64,000 bases of DNA from Motiliproteus sp. SC1-56 (GCF_017309075.1 NZ_JAEMGS010000015.1:1-64000), one strand, 5' to 3'. Positions 15,811 through 23,782 are shown, counted from the stretch's first letter. Translations and numbers: made by a program. The notes: generated by a model not told the origin, from the letters alone.

Positions 15811-16077
15811 ATGGAAGCAGAGAGTGCGGTGCGCTTTCGTGTGCTGATCCTTGAGCACTACCAGCGCAAGGCTGCGGAGAAGGAGGACGCTGAGGTGGCA
15901 GCAGCCATCATGGAGGCGGGGCTGGCGTTGGCCGAGAACATCTGGCCGCACCAGGATTGTCGGGCTGAGTTCGATGAGCTGGTGCGGGATGGCTGGCACG
16001 TGGCTGCGGCTAAGGCCAAGGGAGAGAGAGACGTGGTGTTTACAGGTAACCCGTTTAGCTGGGGGAATGCGCTATGA
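15811..16077 (+). CDS. unknown accessory protein
   Basis: 88 residues, mostly helical (VLILEHYQRKAAEKEDAEVAAAIMEAGLALAENIW) with a C-terminal GNPFSWGNAL. Not recognised. It lies 15 bp behind the 141-residue gene and its stop overlaps the next start (ATGA), so the three genes form one unit. Confidence 0.5.
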   Translation: MEAESAVRFRVLILEHYQRKAAEKEDAEVAAAIMEAGLALAENIWPHQDCRAEFDELVRDGWHVAAAKAKGERDVVFTGNPFSWGNAL

Positions 16078-16166
16078 GCTACGAACAAGAGCATCTGGAC
16101 AAGGCGCTGGCGATGGTGACCTTCCCGCACAATGATGCGCTCCGTCTGGACTGGACACCTCGTTAA
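16074..16166 (+). pseudogene. third gene of the unit, cut off by an IS3-type end
   Basis: Only 30 codons (MSYEQEHLDKALAMVTFPHN, then DALRLDWTPR). The start overlaps the preceding stop as ATGA. The last codons lie inside TGGACTGGACACC at 16147, which looks like an IS3-family left end, so the original gene was probably longer and was interrupted by the element. Confidence 0.5.
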
Positions 16167-16424
16167 GCGAGTAAAATCGTTAAACGAGGTACGACATGAC
16201 ATCAAAGAAAACACGCCAACGTTATTCCGACGAGTTCAAGGCCGAGGCGCTGAAGCTGGCAGAAACAACCAGTGTTGCGAAGGCAGCCAAAGAGCTTGGT
16301 TTGGCTAGTTCTCAACTATACAGCTGGCGGGTGAGCGCAGCGAAGAAGGCCGATGTTTCGGATCGGGAAACGGCTTTGCAAGCCGAGGTTGCCAAGCTTA
16401 AGCGGCAGCTCGCGGTACAGTCTC
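16147..16424 (+). mobile_element. truncated IS3-family insertion sequence
   Basis: Left end near TGGACTGGACACC (16147), a leader with the inverted words AACGAGG and CCTCGTT, then the start of orfA. The element stops abruptly at about 16424, where a copy of the cassette-end repeat begins. orfB and the right end are missing. Confidence 0.65.
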
Positions 16425-16450
16425 ACATCAATGCCACATTCAACTCATAA
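16196..16450 (+). pseudogene. truncated IS3-family orfA fused to a cassette end
   Basis: 84 codons. The first 75 or so (RYSDEFKAEALKLAE, AKAAKELGLASSQLYSWR, LQAEVAKLKRQLA) are the helix-turn-helix and leucine-zipper start of an IS3-family OrfA. After LKRQLAVQ the frame passes into SHINATFNS, which matches the last residues of the protein ending at 15224 (SYINAKFNS). It is thus a chimera made by recombination or deletion, not a working transposase. Confidence 0.75.
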
Positions 16451-16462
16451 CAAGGCCGTCAA
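16425..16462 (+). repeat. 38-bp direct repeat, copy 2
   Basis: Matches 15199-15236 at 37 of 38 positions. It fuses the broken orfA to the 3' end of a second copy of the cassette gene and its attC-like site. Confidence 0.85.
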
Positions 16463-16525
16463 CGATCAGCCCGAGAACGTACCTAACAAATTACTCAATT
16501 GGAAACGAAAGGCCGGCTGTTAGCC
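16448..16525 (+). other. attC-like recombination site 2
   Basis: The left end TAACAAGGCCGTCAA is identical to site 1. At the right, CGGCTGTTA pairs with TAAC and GCCG around unpaired bases. The interior differs from site 1 in sequence, as expected for attC sites, which conserve structure over sequence. The overlapping hairpin GCCGGC/GCCGGC near 16513-16527 complicates the call. Confidence 0.4.
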
Positions 16526-16838
16526 GGCAACGCCCGATTGATCATCCCCAGCCCCGCCCGCCGGGGCCCGGGTTTCGCCGCACCGGCTCACCCTCCCTTA
16601 CGCAATCGGCGACAACAAACTAACCTGTTGTTTTATATAATAACCTAAGTGCCTGCGTATTTTTTGAGCAATCCGTTGCCCTGCCCACGTTCAGGCCGCT
16701 TGCCGCGCTTACCCCACAAATAGCCACAGACTTACCCACAGGCTCTGTGCATAGGCTGCTGCACGGCCCGAGACACGGGCGTTTGCGGGTAACCGTTCGG
16801 CGCGACGACACCATCGCGCTCCCAGAGCTCGAGCCGGA
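16451..16838. other. intergenic region with attC-like site 2 and repeat copy B
   Basis: 388 bp without a gene. The left part holds the attC-like site; 16619-16766 holds copy B of the dispersed repeat. The rest is unassigned and lies downstream of the GGDEF-EAL gene. Confidence 0.5.
16619..16766 (+). repeat. dispersed intergenic repeat, copy B
   Basis: Partner of copy A (13057-13203). It opens AACCTGTTGTTTTATAT, has a T-rich stretch, a GCTTACCCC word, and then CTTACCCACAGG and TGTGCATAGGCTGC. Its DnaA-box-like word TTACCCACA differs from consensus at one base. Confidence 0.5.
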
Positions 16839-18920
16839 CTAGGGACGTGGGTGTCGTCGCCGCTCGGCGCCGACCACGGCGCCCGGCATCATCAGTGAAG
16901 CAGAGTCACGACTGTGGGCCTGGCGCAGGTAGTCCCGGTAGGCGGCGGCGTTGAGGGGCCTGGAAAAGTAGTAGCCCTGGCACAGGTCGCACCCCTGCTG
17001 CTGCAGGAATTCAAACTGGGCCTGGTCCTCCACCCCCTCGGCAATCACCTCCAGCTCCATACCGTGGGCCATGGCGATAACCGCCTTGACCAGCGACACA
17101 TCCTCCGCATCCCGCGGCAGGCCCGCGACGAAGGTACGGTCAATCTTGAGCACGTCAAAATGGAACCGCTTGAGGTAGTTCAGCGACGAGAAGCCGGTGC
17201 CGAAGTCGTCCAGGGCCAGCCGAATCCCCATGGCTCGCAGTTCGTTCAGCTCCCGGCGCACCAGCTCGTGATCCTCCAGCAGCACCCCCTCGGTGATCTC
17301 AAGCTCGAGGGCGCTGGGGGGAAGCCGGTAGTGGGCCAACACCCGTCCCAGGGTCCAGGCCAGGTTACGCTGGAACTGCACCCGCGAAATATTGACCGCC
17401 AGGTAGCCGGGGGTCAGTCCCTCGGCGCTCCACTGCGCCCACTGGCGTCCGGCCTGCTCCAGCACCCACTCGCCGATCGCGATGATCTGGCCGGTGGTTT
17501 CGGCCAGGGGGATAAACTCCGCCGGGCTGACCATCCCGCGCTCGGGGTGCTGCCAGCGCAGCAACACCTCTGCCCCACGCGGACGCCCGTTGCCGGCGTC
17601 CACCAGCGGCTGGTAATGCAGCTCCAGCTCGCCCCGTTCCAGCGCCCGGTGCAGGTCCTGCTCCATCTGCACGCGCTGCTGCACCCTGGCGGTCATGGCC
17701 GGCTGAAAGAAGCAGAGGGTGGACTGGGGCTCGAGCTTGGCCTGATGCATGGCGTTATCGGCATTGGCCATCAGGGTGTCCACCGAGTCTCCGTCCTCGG
17801 GATAGCGGGCCACCCCGATACTGCAGTGGACGATCAGCTCCTGGCTGGGCAGGGGCAAGGGCACATTCACCGCTTGAATCAGGCGCTGGCCGACCGCCTC
17901 GATCTCCGCGCGGTCGCCGCTGCCGGGCAAGAGCAGCAAAAACTCGTCCCCGCCCAGGCGGGCAATGGTGTCCACGTCGCGCAGGCAACTGCGCAGGCGC
18001 GCCCCCACCTCCTCCAGCATCTGGTCCCCGGCCGCGTGTCCCAGGGATTCGTTGATCAGTTTGAAATCATTGAGGTCCACGAACAGCAGCGCCAGGCGCT
18101 GCTCCTCCCGCTGCGAGCGGCTGATCTCGTAGCCCAGACGCTCGATCGCCAGCATGCGGTTGGGCAGCCCGGTGAGGGCATCGTAATTGGCCTGGTGGTG
18201 GAGCTTCTCCCGATCCTCCTCCAGCCCCTGAACCATGCCGTTAAACGCCTCCTGCAAGCCCGCCAGTTCGTTATCGGCCTGGCGGGGCAGTTGGCGGTAT
18301 TCGCCTCGCGCCGTCAGGCGCAGGGCTTCGATCAGGCTCGCGACGGGCTGCACAAAGCGCTGTCGGTAAAGCCGGTAACAGAGGCCGCCGATCACCAGGC
18401 CGCTGAACATAAAGATCGCCAGCTGGGTCCAGAACAGGCGCTGGTCGGCAGCCGTGCCGGTCGGACGTTCAAGCCCCAGGTTGAAGGTGCCGACCTGGGA
18501 TGTGCCATCCCCCACCGGGAACGACATGGGCACCACGCCGACGCGCTCTCGCAACTGGCTCAAAAGGGTTGCAGGCGCGGCGCCAACAGCTACCGACCCC
18601 TGCGCCTCGGACTGCGCGTAGGCAGCGCCGAACGCCTGTGCCAGGGGGCGCCCCTGCGCATCGTAGATAGCGGCATAGACCACCCCCTGCTGACCGGCCG
18701 CCCGCTGCAGGTAGGCATCCAGGTTGGGAAGATCGTACGCGCGCAGCGCACCGGCACTGATGGAGGCCACCAGCTCGCCCACGGCCCGCCCCCGTTCCAG
18801 TAGCTGCTGCTCGCGGGCCTCCTCCTGCTGATGCCACACCAGCAGGGCGTTGCCGCCCAGGGCCAGCATCAGCCCCAGGCCCAGGGTAAGGCCCAGCCGG
18901 CCCGCCAGTCCCCACTTCAT
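16839..18920 (-). CDS. membrane GGDEF-EAL protein (c-di-GMP metabolism)
   Basis: 693 residues. Two membrane helices (about 10-28 and 170-190) bracket a periplasmic sensor region, then a HAMP-like stretch, GGDEF (about 245-405) and EAL (about 420-665). GGDEF has the intact RLGGDEF signature. In the EAL domain the motif reads AEVLLRW instead of EALLRW, but ELEITE, LDDFGTGFSSLNYLKRF and VIAEGVED are present, so phosphodiesterase activity remains possible. It synthesises and/or degrades c-di-GMP in response to an unknown periplasmic signal, and may feed the LapA-type adhesin pathway. Confidence 0.92.
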   Translation of the reverse strand: MKWGLAGRLGLTLGLGLMLALGGNALLVWHQQEEAREQQLLERGRAVGELVASISAGALRAYDLPNLDAYLQRAAGQQGVVYAAIYDAQGRPLAQAFGAAYAQSEAQGSVAVGAAPATLLSQLRERVGVVPMSFPVGDGTSQVGTFNLGLERPTGTAADQRLFWTQLAIFMFSGLVIGGLCYRLYRQRFVQPVASLIEALRLTARGEYRQLPRQADNELAGLQEAFNGMVQGLEEDREKLHHQANYDALTGLPNRMLAIERLGYEISRSQREEQRLALLFVDLNDFKLINESLGHAAGDQMLEEVGARLRSCLRDVDTIARLGGDEFLLLLPGSGDRAEIEAVGQRLIQAVNVPLPLPSQELIVHCSIGVARYPEDGDSVDTLMANADNAMHQAKLEPQSTLCFFQPAMTARVQQRVQMEQDLHRALERGELELHYQPLVDAGNGRPRGAEVLLRWQHPERGMVSPAEFIPLAETTGQIIAIGEWVLEQAGRQWAQWSAEGLTPGYLAVNISRVQFQRNLAWTLGRVLAHYRLPPSALELEITEGVLLEDHELVRRELNELRAMGIRLALDDFGTGFSSLNYLKRFHFDVLKIDRTFVAGLPRDAEDVSLVKAVIAMAHGMELEVIAEGVEDQAQFEFLQQQGCDLCQGYYFSRPLNAAAYRDYLRQAHSRDSASLMMPGAVVGAERRRHPRP

Positions 18921-19423
18921 GTGAGGGCCTCACGGGCAGTGCGTTGGGGCCGAGCGTTACCTTCGAAGGGGCCAAAAACCGCCTTCGATACTTCTTTGCA
19001 ACGGGTGTTTACTGTCAACATTTACAACCAATTCAATCGCCATCCGACTGCCGGCCGGACCCTCCGCGACGCCACGAACAGAGCTGCGCCGGCGGCTGAG
19101 GGTCCACGCGGTCAGGGGTAGATCAGACCGCCGGCGCCTAAACAGGGCAGAGGGTAACACCCCGCCAGGCAGGCGAACACCCTATTTCAAACAGTCGTTT
19201 AAGTTTCTGTGTAAAAAATGATTAGCAGCAGGATTTAAGCCTGATCACATACACCACGATCAGGCTCAAGAGAGGGTCAAGACGCGCCGGGAAAGAACTA
19301 GGAAAGCGCCAGGAAAGCGCCGGGAAAGCGCCGGGAAATGGCCGGGCGAGATCTGGGAGAGGTCTGGAAGGTCAACTACTGAGCGGGCACGCCTGTGGCG
19401 CGCCCGCAAAACAGGCGCCGGGG
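18921..19423. other. 503-bp intergenic region with an 11-bp tandem repeat
   Basis: No gene supported. The left part is the promoter side of the GGDEF-EAL gene. 19289-19343 holds five 11-bp tandem units. A short hydrophilic ORF on the minus strand (18957-19160) shows no signal and was left out. Confidence 0.5.
19289..19343 (+). repeat. five tandem 11-bp units
   Basis: Units: GGGAAAGAACT, AGGAAAGCGCC (twice), GGGAAAGCGCC, GGGAAATGGCC. The 11-bp period is close to one DNA turn, so each copy presents the same helix face. It lies between the 3' end of the small secreted-protein gene and the GGDEF-EAL promoter side. Function unknown. Confidence 0.8.
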
Positions 19424-19798
19424 TCAGGGGTGGTATAGCTCCCGGGCAACCTGGTTGGCGCGGTCGATGCCGGTGCTGTAATTGTCACAGGTCATGCCCG
19501 CCAGCGCGGCATCGTACACCTTGTTACGAATACGCGCGCTGACCCCCTGGCTGACCTGCTGGTAAATGCTGAGGAATACATAAATAGGTTCTCGTCGCAG
19601 CGCTTCGCGGGAGGGCACCCGGTCACAGCGCGCCTTCAGGCTGGCCTGGATATCGTCCAGTACCGCCGGACAGTGGGGGCAGGTACTGGCCGGATCCACG
19701 GCCACCCCCTGTGCCCAACTGTGGCCCGCCAGCATGAGGCAGAGAATCCAGGGAAACAGGCGAAAAAGATGAGAAAGGCGATTCGAGAGCTGGGCCAT
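19424..19798 (-). CDS. small secreted protein of unknown function
   Basis: 124 residues. Signal peptide with hydrophobic core FPWILCLMLAGHSWA, cut near WAQG. The mature part holds CPHCPAVLDDIQASLKARC and one more Cys (MTCDNYSTG), giving four cysteines; CPHC is a thioredoxin-like CxxC pair, but no thioredoxin fold is apparent at this length. Likely periplasmic. Not recognised. Confidence 0.6.
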   Translation of the reverse strand: MAQLSNRLSHLFRLFPWILCLMLAGHSWAQGVAVDPASTCPHCPAVLDDIQASLKARCDRVPSREALRREPIYVFLSIYQQVSQGVSARIRNKVYDAALAGMTCDNYSTGIDRANQVARELYHP

Positions 19799-19875
19799 AG
19801 CGTGGTCATGTCCTTGATACGGCTAAGGATAAGAGCCGTTACTTTACCCCATAATTGAGATTTGGCCCAATCGCG

Positions 19876-20358
19876 CTAGCACACCTGGCTCTGCATCCGC
19901 CCCGATGCGAACAGGCCGCTGCTGAACTCCACGTCCATGCGTTGCAGGCGCCGGGAGAGCTCGCGGGCGATGTTGCTCAGCACGCGAATAAAAAGCTCCG
20001 GGTGCTGCTGCTTCAAGCCCTGAAAATCGTCGTGGTGCAAAGACCAGCCGCCGGTGGACTCCAGCGCACGAATCGAGGCGGTGCGGTGATGACGCTCAAT
20101 CAGGGCCATCTCCCCCACGCTTTCCCCTTCCTGCCGTATCGCCAGGCGAACCAGGGTGTTTTCCGAGACCTCGTCGAGCACCTCCACCGACCCCCAGTCG
20201 ATCAGCAGCATTTTCTCGGCGGGCTCGCCCTGGTGAAACAGGAACCCGCCATCGGCGCAGTTGAAGGGTCTGAGCAGGCTGGCGATCGTCGCCAGCTCGG
20301 CCGATCCGGCCCCGCGGAACACGGCAAAATTACTCAGGCTGGTGAAAATCTGCTCCAT
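19876..20358 (-). CDS. stand-alone cyclic-nucleotide-binding domain protein
   Basis: 160 residues from MEQIFTSLSNFAVF (ATG at 20358, AGGAGCC upstream); a longer frame to 20502 lacks support. The sequence is one CRP-like cNMP fold: FHQGEPAEKMLLIDWGSVEVL, then VRLAIRQEGESVGEMALIERHHRTASIRAL, matching the phosphate-binding cassette GE-A-L-RTA, followed by a helical tail with no helix-turn-helix DNA-binding domain. It could be a cAMP receiver acting by protein contact; a nucleotide cyclase gene is at 46462. Confidence 0.85.
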   Translation of the reverse strand: MEQIFTSLSNFAVFRGAGSAELATIASLLRPFNCADGGFLFHQGEPAEKMLLIDWGSVEVLDEVSENTLVRLAIRQEGESVGEMALIERHHRTASIRALESTGGWSLHHDDFQGLKQQHPELFIRVLSNIARELSRRLQRMDVEFSSGLFASGRMQSQVC

Positions 20359-20555
20359 AAAATCGGCTCCTGGATCGGCATGGGCGTGGCCGCCCGCATC
20401 GGGTATGGGCGTCGCGACCCACATGGACCATGGGCGGTTCAACGCCCCGTCAGGCCCAGTATAGCGGCTTCCCGGTCCCGGCCGGGTTAATCCGGTTACC
20501 ACGGCCGATATCTGCTATACTCGCCCCCCTTTTTTCTACTGCTGTGAGTCTGCCC

Positions 20556-21929
20556 GTGGCTGCCGCCCCCTTTTCCACCCTGCCCCTGCCGAAACCGCTC
20601 CTGGCCAACCTGGATGATCTCGGCTATCGCCAGATGACCCCGATACAGGCCAAGAGCCTGCCCCTGGCCCTGGAAAACCGCGACCTGCGGGCGCAGGCCG
20701 AGACCGGCAGCGGCAAGACCGCCGCCTTTGGCCTGGCGCTGCTGCTGAAAATCAAGCCGCGCCTGTTTGCCCCCCAGGGGCTGGTGCTCTGTCCGACCCG
20801 GGAACTGGCCACCCAGGTTGCCCGGGAGCTTCGCCGCCTGGCCCGCTACCAGGACAACATCAAGGTGCTGACGCTCAGCGGCGGCCAGCCCATCGGGCCC
20901 CAGATCGGCTCCCTCGCCCACGGCGCCCACTTGATCGTCGGCACCCCGGGGCGGGTACAGGATCACCTGCGCAAGGGCACCCTCAAGCTGGATCAGCTCC
21001 ACACCCTGGTGCTGGACGAGGCCGACCGCATGCTGGACATGGGGTTCGTACAGAGCATCGAGGCGATCGCCGCCGCCACCCCGCCGCAGCGCCAGACGCT
21101 CCTTTTTTCGGCCACGTACCCCAAGGAGATCGACGCCCTCGGCAACGCCTTCCAGCGTGACCCCGCCTGGGTCGAGGCGGACGCGGTCGCCACCCCGGCC
21201 GCCATCGAGCAGCGCGCCTTTGAAGTCACCGCCGAGACCCGGATCACGGCCCTGGACCGCCTGCTGCGTCACTACCAGCCCGCCGCCTGCGTCCTGTTCT
21301 GCAACACCAAGCAAGGCTGCCGTGAGCTCACCGAGGCGCTCCAGGGGCTCGGGCACAGCGCCCTGGCACTGCACGGCGACCTCGACCAGCGGACCCGCGA
21401 CGCCGTGCTGACCCGTTTCAGCCACGGCAGCTGCGCACTGCTGGTGGCTACCGACGTGGCGGCCCGGGGGCTGGATATCAGCGAGCTGCCGGCGGTGATC
21501 AACTACGAGCTGAGCCGCGATCCCGAGGTCCACACCCACCGCGTCGGCCGAACCGGCCGCGCTGGCCGCACCGGCCTGGCCCTGAGCCTGTTTACCGAGT
21601 CCGAGCGCTACAAGCTGGAGCGCCTGGCCGACGCCCAGGGAGAACCGCTTGCCGAAGCCGACTGGGAAAGCCTGAGCGCGGGGCCGCCCCTGCAGGCAGC
21701 GCGGGTGGATCTGTGCATCGCCGGCGGGCGTAAACAGAAGGTACGTCCCGGGGACATCCTCGGCGCCCTCACCGGGGAGGCGGGGCTGGACGGAAAACAG
21801 GTGGGCAAGATCAGCCTCTTTGACCACTGCGCCTACGTGGCGGTGGACGCCGACCAGGCCAAGAAAGCCCTGGGACGCCTCGCCAACGGGCGCATCAAGG
21901 GGCGTCGGTTCAAGGTTCGTCGGGCGTAA
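20556..21929 (+). CDS. dbpA: ATP-dependent RNA helicase DbpA
   Basis: 457 residues from the GTG at 20556, exactly the E. coli length; a GTG at 20544 is possible. DEAD-box motifs in order: Q motif MTPIQAKSLP, AETGSGKT (I), PTRELA (Ia), TPGR, DEAD (II), SAT (III), then HGD, ATDVAARGLD (V) and HRVGRTGRAG (VI). The C-terminal domain (GGRKQKVRPGDILGALTGEAGL, then KIKGRRFKVR) is the DbpA RNA-binding domain that targets 23S rRNA hairpin 92. It acts in 50S subunit assembly. Confidence 0.95.
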   Translation: MAAAPFSTLPLPKPLLANLDDLGYRQMTPIQAKSLPLALENRDLRAQAETGSGKTAAFGLALLLKIKPRLFAPQGLVLCPTRELATQVARELRRLARYQDNIKVLTLSGGQPIGPQIGSLAHGAHLIVGTPGRVQDHLRKGTLKLDQLHTLVLDEADRMLDMGFVQSIEAIAAATPPQRQTLLFSATYPKEIDALGNAFQRDPAWVEADAVATPAAIEQRAFEVTAETRITALDRLLRHYQPAACVLFCNTKQGCRELTEALQGLGHSALALHGDLDQRTRDAVLTRFSHGSCALLVATDVAARGLDISELPAVINYELSRDPEVHTHRVGRTGRAGRTGLALSLFTESERYKLERLADAQGEPLAEADWESLSAGPPLQAARVDLCIAGGRKQKVRPGDILGALTGEAGLDGKQVGKISLFDHCAYVAVDADQAKKALGRLANGRIKGRRFKVRRA

Positions 21930-21944
21930 TCGAATAATCGACGA

Positions 21945-22559
21945 TTAGGGCTGGCGCCGCCAGAGGCGCAGGCGGTTATTGGCGGGCATGGCGATGTCAT
22001 CCTCCGCGCGTAAACCCTGTATCGCGGCGAGTCGGTCCACCTCGTGGGCGTCACGAATGCCGCCCTCTCCCTGGGCCCGCAGCAGCTGGTCGAAACGGGC
22101 GTTGCCCTCACTGGTGTGCCGCTCGCCGTAACGAAACGGCCCGTAGACCGCCAGCAACCCGCCTGCCGTCAACTGCCCCGCCACGCCACGCAGGAACGCC
22201 TGCACCTCTTCCCAGGACATGATGTGCAACGTGTTGGCCGAGAAGACCGCATCCACGGCCAACGAGGGCCAGCGGGCGGCACCCACATCGAGCTCAAGGG
22301 GTAGCTGCAAATTTGGGGAAGATGCCCCTTCGTGGTTGCAGGCGCCCGCCTCTTGCAGGTTATGGCGCAGCACCGCCAGCCGTTCTCCCCGCTCGCTGGG
22401 ATACCAACGCAGGTGAGCCAGGCGGGGCGCGAGATAAAGGGCGTGCTGGCCCGAGCCGCTGCCGATTTCCAGTACGGCCTGGCGATCGGCGAAGCACTCC
22501 GTCAGCACACCCAGGATGGGCGCTTTATTACGTTCGCAGGCCTCGCAGAAATCCCTCAC
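21945..22559 (-). CDS. DUF938 methyltransferase-like protein
   Basis: 204 residues. N-terminal CERNKAPILGVL and the SAM-binding VLEIGSGSGQHALYLAPRL are diagnostic of DUF938, with YPSERG and a later VYGPFRYGERHTSEGNARFD. It is a class I Rossmann fold, probably SAM-dependent; substrate unknown. It follows the DUF924 gene by 18 bp in a yceH-DUF924-DUF938 unit. Confidence 0.88.
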   Translation of the reverse strand: MRDFCEACERNKAPILGVLTECFADRQAVLEIGSGSGQHALYLAPRLAHLRWYPSERGERLAVLRHNLQEAGACNHEGASSPNLQLPLELDVGAARWPSLAVDAVFSANTLHIMSWEEVQAFLRGVAGQLTAGGLLAVYGPFRYGERHTSEGNARFDQLLRAQGEGGIRDAHEVDRLAAIQGLRAEDDIAMPANNRLRLWRRQP

Positions 22560-22577
22560 AAGCGCCCCCTCCTCCTG

Positions 22578-23135
22578 TCAGAAGCTCGACCCCGGCTGGG
22601 CCAGGAACTCCTGTTCCTCGGCGGTGGATTGCCGGCCGAGTATGGCGTTGCGATGCGGGAAGCGGCCAAAGCGCTCGATGATATCCCGGTGCCGGACGGC
22701 AAAAGAGTAGCTCTCCTCCAGCCCCGGTTCGGCAAACAGCTGCACCGAGCGGCGCTGAATCAACCGTGACTCGCTGTGCATAAAGGGCATGTAGAGAAAG
22801 GCCCGGCGATCCTCCGGCAGACGCTGCGCCTGGCCCAGGGCCAGTGCGTGCTGGGCCAGGCAGAGCGCCTGCGGGTCCTGGGCGAAACTGGCCGGCTGGT
22901 CGCGGAAAATATGGCGGGAAAACTGGTCCAGCACCATGACCTCCGCCAGCCGCCCCGCGGGCTCCGCTCGCCACCCCTCCAGCTCGCCGCGGGCAGCGGC
23001 TTCCAGCGTTTTTCCAAACCGGCTGGTGATCGCCTGGTCGATGGCCGCATCCTTGCGCCAACGATCCTGGGGCGAAAGCTCCTCGAACCAGAAGCGCAGA
23101 ACCGTATCGTATGTAACCGCTGCTTGCCCACTCAT
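22578..23135 (-). CDS. DUF924 family protein
   Basis: 185 residues, whole length of the family. Signature pieces: VLRFWFEELSPQDRWRKD, VMVLDQFSRHIFRDQPASFAQDP, FLYMPFMHSESRL and RFGRFPHRNAILGR. The predicted all-helical, TPR-like fold has no known function. Start overlaps the yceH stop (ATGA), so the two are coupled. Confidence 0.9.
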   Translation of the reverse strand: MSGQAAVTYDTVLRFWFEELSPQDRWRKDAAIDQAITSRFGKTLEAAARGELEGWRAEPAGRLAEVMVLDQFSRHIFRDQPASFAQDPQALCLAQHALALGQAQRLPEDRRAFLYMPFMHSESRLIQRRSVQLFAEPGLEESYSFAVRHRDIIERFGRFPHRNAILGRQSTAEEQEFLAQPGSSF

Positions 23136-23782
23136 GACAGAATCTCTTGCAGTTGCGCCTTCAATGCCGCCACCTCCGCCTCGAGGGCCGCGATCCGCTG
23201 CTCGAGGGGCTCCGCAGCCGTCTCCGTTGCCGGGCTCTCGACGGCGTCAACCGCTACATTTGCACCGCTCGCGTGCTCACCAAAGCAGTGGCGATAGCGG
23301 GATTCACGCTTGCCCGGCTCGCGGGGAAGCACCTCGACGAGCCCCCGTTCAATCAGCGCTCCCAACACCCGCTCCACCTGCTGCACATCCTCGAAGTCGC
23401 ACAGGCGCGCGGTACGGGTACGCAGCTCCCCCGGGGTCTGGGCCCCCCGCAGCAGCAGTACGCAGGCGATGCCCAGCTCCCGGCTGTCGAGGTTGAGTTC
23501 GCCGAACTCGGTATTGCAGAAGCGGTGCTTGTACTTGGGGACCCGGCTGCCGAACCCGGAAACCTCGCGAATCAGCCGTTTCTTGGACAGCTCATCCAGC
23601 ACGTTCTGGGTCTCGGTCTCGGTCAGCGACATCACCGGGTCGCGGTTGCTTTTCTGGTTACAGGCCAGGGTCAGGCCGTTGAGGGTGAGGGGGTACTGGT
23701 CCGGCGTGGTGATCTCCTTTTCGATCAAGGCGCCGATCACCCGGGCTTGCACGGGGGTCAGGTCGATTTCCAAAACTCGCAT
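23132..23782 (-). CDS. yceH: YceH family protein (DUF480)
   Basis: 216 residues from the ATG at 23782 (MRVLEIDLTPVQARVIGALI); the frame opens 36 bp earlier without support. Two winged-helix-like repeats are apparent: EKEITTPDQYPLTLNGLTLACNQKSNRDPV and a second with LLLRGAQTPGELRTRTARL. The C-terminus ends in a coiled coil (EQRIAALEAEVAALKAQLQEIL). It is a conserved gammaproteobacterial protein without assigned function. Confidence 0.9.
   Translation of the reverse strand: MRVLEIDLTPVQARVIGALIEKEITTPDQYPLTLNGLTLACNQKSNRDPVMSLTETETQNVLDELSKKRLIREVSGFGSRVPKYKHRFCNTEFGELNLDSRELGIACVLLLRGAQTPGELRTRTARLCDFEDVQQVERVLGALIERGLVEVLPREPGKRESRYRHCFGEHASGANVAVDAVESPATETAAEPLEQRIAALEAEVAALKAQLQEILS

Noticed and set aside
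15292-15999. Long minus-strand ORF (235 codons) across the cassette patch
   Set aside because: It runs antisense to the two unknown genes, has no RBS and an unusual His/Leu/Arg-rich composition; the plus-strand genes are spaced and overlap like an operon.
16914-18803. 629-codon plus-strand ORF opposite the GGDEF-EAL gene
   Set aside because: Typical high-GC shadow of a clear coding strand; Gln/His/Pro-rich with no domain. The same holds for long ORFs opposite aceK (36562-38157), ygiQ (38693-40717) and the MoxR operon (43196-45349).
19289-19343. Possible CRISPR-like array
   Set aside because: Units are 11 bp with no spacers and there are no cas genes; it is a simple tandem repeat.
20359-20502. 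Upstream extension of the cyclic-nucleotide-binding gene
   Set aside because: The extra 48 residues are Gly/Pro-rich and unrelated to the fold, and the ATG at 20358 has AGGAGCC at good spacing.
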